The position numbers were made by a program, and so were the translations under genes. A DNA stretch of 13,557 bases from positions 12,266 to 25,822 of the forward strand of contig MFAF01000071.1 in assembly GCA_001774505.1 (NCBI GenBank), given 5' to 3'. The notes beneath the pieces were generated by a model, which did no database searches, was not told where the DNA came from, and was given only the letters and a program-made list of their open reading frames with translations. The stretch is from Candidatus Coatesbacteria bacterium RBG_13_66_14. Its GTDB lineage: Bacteria; RBG-13-66-14. This document shows positions 12,559 through 13,557 of the stretch, one piece after another (within the stretch, counting starts at the first letter, position 1; the number at the start of each line of letters is the position of its first letter).

Positions 12559-12969
12559 ATGGCCGAGCTGGTCCGCTTCGGGGTGGCGATGCCCGAGGAC
12601 CTGGTCGCCCGTTTCGACGCCGCGACCGGGAATTTCCGCAACCGCAGCGACGCCCTGCGCCGCCTGATCCAGGAGTACCTCGCGGAGCGCGAGTTCACGC
12701 CCGACCAGGAGGTCATGGGCACCGTCACGCTCATCTACGACCACCACCGGTCGCGGGAGCCCGGCGGCCTGACCGAGATCCAGCACGACGCGGGCGGGCT
12801 CGTCCACTCCACCATGCACGTCCACCTGGACCACCGCCGCTGCCTGGAGGTGGTGGTGGTGCGGGGCTCGGGAGGGAAAATCCGGGACCTGGTGGAGCGG
12901 CTGGGGAGCGCCCCGGGGGTTTTACAGGCCCGCTTGCAGGCCGCGCCGCTCCGGCCGGCGGACTCCTGA
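12559..12969 (+). CDS. nikR: Nickel-responsive transcriptional regulator NikR
   Basis: NikR is a ribbon-helix-helix repressor that binds DNA when loaded with nickel. The 136-residue protein has the RHH domain at 3-45 (LVRFGVAMPEDLVARFD, then NRSDALRRLIQEYL) and a C-terminal ACT-like nickel-binding domain. His76, His87, His89 and Cys95 sit at exactly the numbers of the E. coli nickel ligands (IQH, then MHVHLDHRRC), so the high-affinity site is intact. GGGAGG lies 5-6 nt before the ATG. It has its own promoter with a possible NikR operator and lies upstream of a CbiM/NikM gene, its likely target. A different metal is possible but unlikely given the conserved ligands. Confidence 0.95.
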   Translation: MAELVRFGVAMPEDLVARFDAATGNFRNRSDALRRLIQEYLAEREFTPDQEVMGTVTLIYDHHRSREPGGLTEIQHDAGGLVHSTMHVHLDHRRCLEVVVVRGSGGKIRDLVERLGSAPGVLQARLQAAPLRPADS

Positions 12970-13011
12970 GGAGGGCCGGTCAACCAGCCCGGGCCGGGGA
13001 TATTGAAAAGA

Positions 13012-13031
13012 CAAGGGGCTTTAGCCCCTTG
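13012..13031. repeat. Intergenic hairpin repeat, copy 2
   Basis: CAAGGGGC (13012-13019) and GCCCCTTG (13024-13031) form a perfect 8-bp stem with a TTTA loop. It is nearly identical to the hairpin at 1690-1711. It lies in the 197-nt nikR-cbiM gap. Confidence 0.65.
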
Positions 13032-13123
13032 CCCCCGCCAGTCCGCCCTGGACGCAGGGGCGTGAGAGAAAAGCGCAGCGCACGAACGAAGGCCCCAAGC
13101 GATTCGCGGTGACCCCGCGACAA

Positions 13124-13150
13124 CGGATAACCTCTTCTCGGCGGATAACC
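13124..13150 (+). promoter_or_regulatory. Direct repeat in the cbiM leader
   Basis: CGGATAACC occurs at 13124-13132 and 13142-13150, 18 bp apart start to start, ending 16 nt before the cbiM ATG. A small hairpin, TCGCGG/CCGCGA, precedes it at 13104-13120. It may be a regulator site, but it does not match the GTGTTAC-type repeat at nikR and has no known assignment. Confidence 0.3.
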
Positions 13151-13166
13151 AACCTCAAGGAGTGTG

Positions 13167-13557
13167 ATGCACGTTCCCGACGGTCTCCTGCAACCGGCGG
13201 TGTGGGCCGGCGGCTGGGTCCTGGGCGGGGGCGGCCTCGCCTGGGCCGTCGCGCGCGCCAGGAAGGTCATGGAGAAGGGGCTGGTCCCCCTGGCCGGCGT
13301 CCTGGCGGCCTTCATCTTCGCCGCCCAGATGCTCAACTTCCCGATCCTGCCCGGCGTTTCCGGCCACCTGGTCGGCGCGGCGCTGGCGGCCATCGCCCTC
13401 GGACCCGCCATGGGCGTCCTGGTCATCTTCACCGTCCTGGCGGTCCAGTGCCTCCTCTTCGCCGACGGCGGCGTCACGGCGCTGGGGCTCAACACCCTGG
13501 CCATGGGCCTCACCGGCGCCATCGTCGGGTACGGCCTCTACCGGCTCGTCGGCGGGG
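13167..13557 (+). CDS. CbiM/NikM-type nickel (cobalt) ECF transporter substrate-binding subunit, 3' truncated by the window
   Basis: The open frame starts MHVPDGLLQPAVW and runs off the end after 130 residues with no stop. The MH(I/V)PDG N-terminus is the hallmark of CbiM/NikM, in which the terminal amine and His2 coordinate the metal. Hydrophobic segments follow, with FIFAAQMLNFPI (49-60) and GVSGHLVGAALAAIALGP (63-80); the His in SGH is the expected further metal ligand. It is the membrane S component of an ECF importer needing NikQ/NikO-type partners, presumably encoded beyond the window. AAGGAG (13157-13162) is a strong Shine-Dalgarno 4 nt before the ATG. Proximity to nikR argues for nickel rather than cobalt, by inference. 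Confidence 0.9.
   Translation, partial: MHVPDGLLQPAVWAGGWVLGGGGLAWAVARARKVMEKGLVPLAGVLAAFIFAAQMLNFPILPGVSGHLVGAALAAIALGPAMGVLVIFTVLAVQCLLFADGGVTALGLNTLAMGLTGAIVGYGLYRLVGG

Noticed and set aside
12970..13166. Cobalamin or nickel/cobalt riboswitch upstream of cbiM
   Set aside because: I could not find the conserved boxes of either riboswitch class as I know them. Only generic hairpins are visible.

Overview
The window comes from a GC-rich, apparently diderm (Gram-negative-type) bacterium. The evidence is two enzymes of the ADP-heptose (LPS inner core) pathway, a lipoprotein-type signal peptide, a DegT-family sugar aminotransferase and a GT-C membrane glycosyltransferase. Intergenic gaps are packed with GC-rich palindromic repeats. 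I cannot name the species. A poorly characterised or uncultured lineage seems likely, because several conserved-looking proteins match no family I can name firmly. There are no tRNA or rRNA genes, CRISPR arrays, transposases or integrases in the window.

Layout. (1) 55-2829, + strand: an envelope cluster with a two-TM protein of unknown function, a divergent polysaccharide deacetylase (YibQ/DUF610 type) with a lipobox, and a secreted LysM protein. (2) About 2830-4631: a sharply AT-rich island holding a compact type II restriction-modification operon. It has a C-protein-like HTH fused to a PD-(D/E)XK nuclease domain, and an overlapping PvuII-like N4-cytosine methyltransferase, preceded by a recognisable C-box operator. 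The island sits exactly between the LysM stop codon and a GC-rich terminator that looks native. (3) 4666-6051: a GT39/ArnT-like membrane glycosyltransferase. (4) 6312-9279: a heptose operon with a deoxyhypusine-synthase-like protein of unknown function, gmhA, a NifX/NifB-type small protein, and a monofunctional heptose-7-phosphate kinase (hldA) that seems to start at CTG. (5) 9371-10666: a polytopic membrane protein with its own promoter and a hairpin terminator. (6) 10667-11131: a repeat-filled convergent gap. (7) 11132-12292, - strand: a DegT/DnrJ aminotransferase bracketed by inverted copies of a roughly 50-bp repeat. (8) 12559 to the end: nikR and the start of a CbiM/NikM nickel transporter gene, a nickel-uptake locus.

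How it fits together. Regions 1, 3, 4 and 6/7 are consistent with cell-envelope and surface-glycan construction. GmhA and HldA catalyse the first two committed steps toward ADP-heptose; GmhB, HldC and HldD functions must be encoded elsewhere. NikR and NikM form a self-contained nickel-homeostasis unit, and a direct repeat in the nikR promoter is a plausible autoregulatory NikR operator. The R-M island is the clearest horizontally acquired element and the most distinctive system here.
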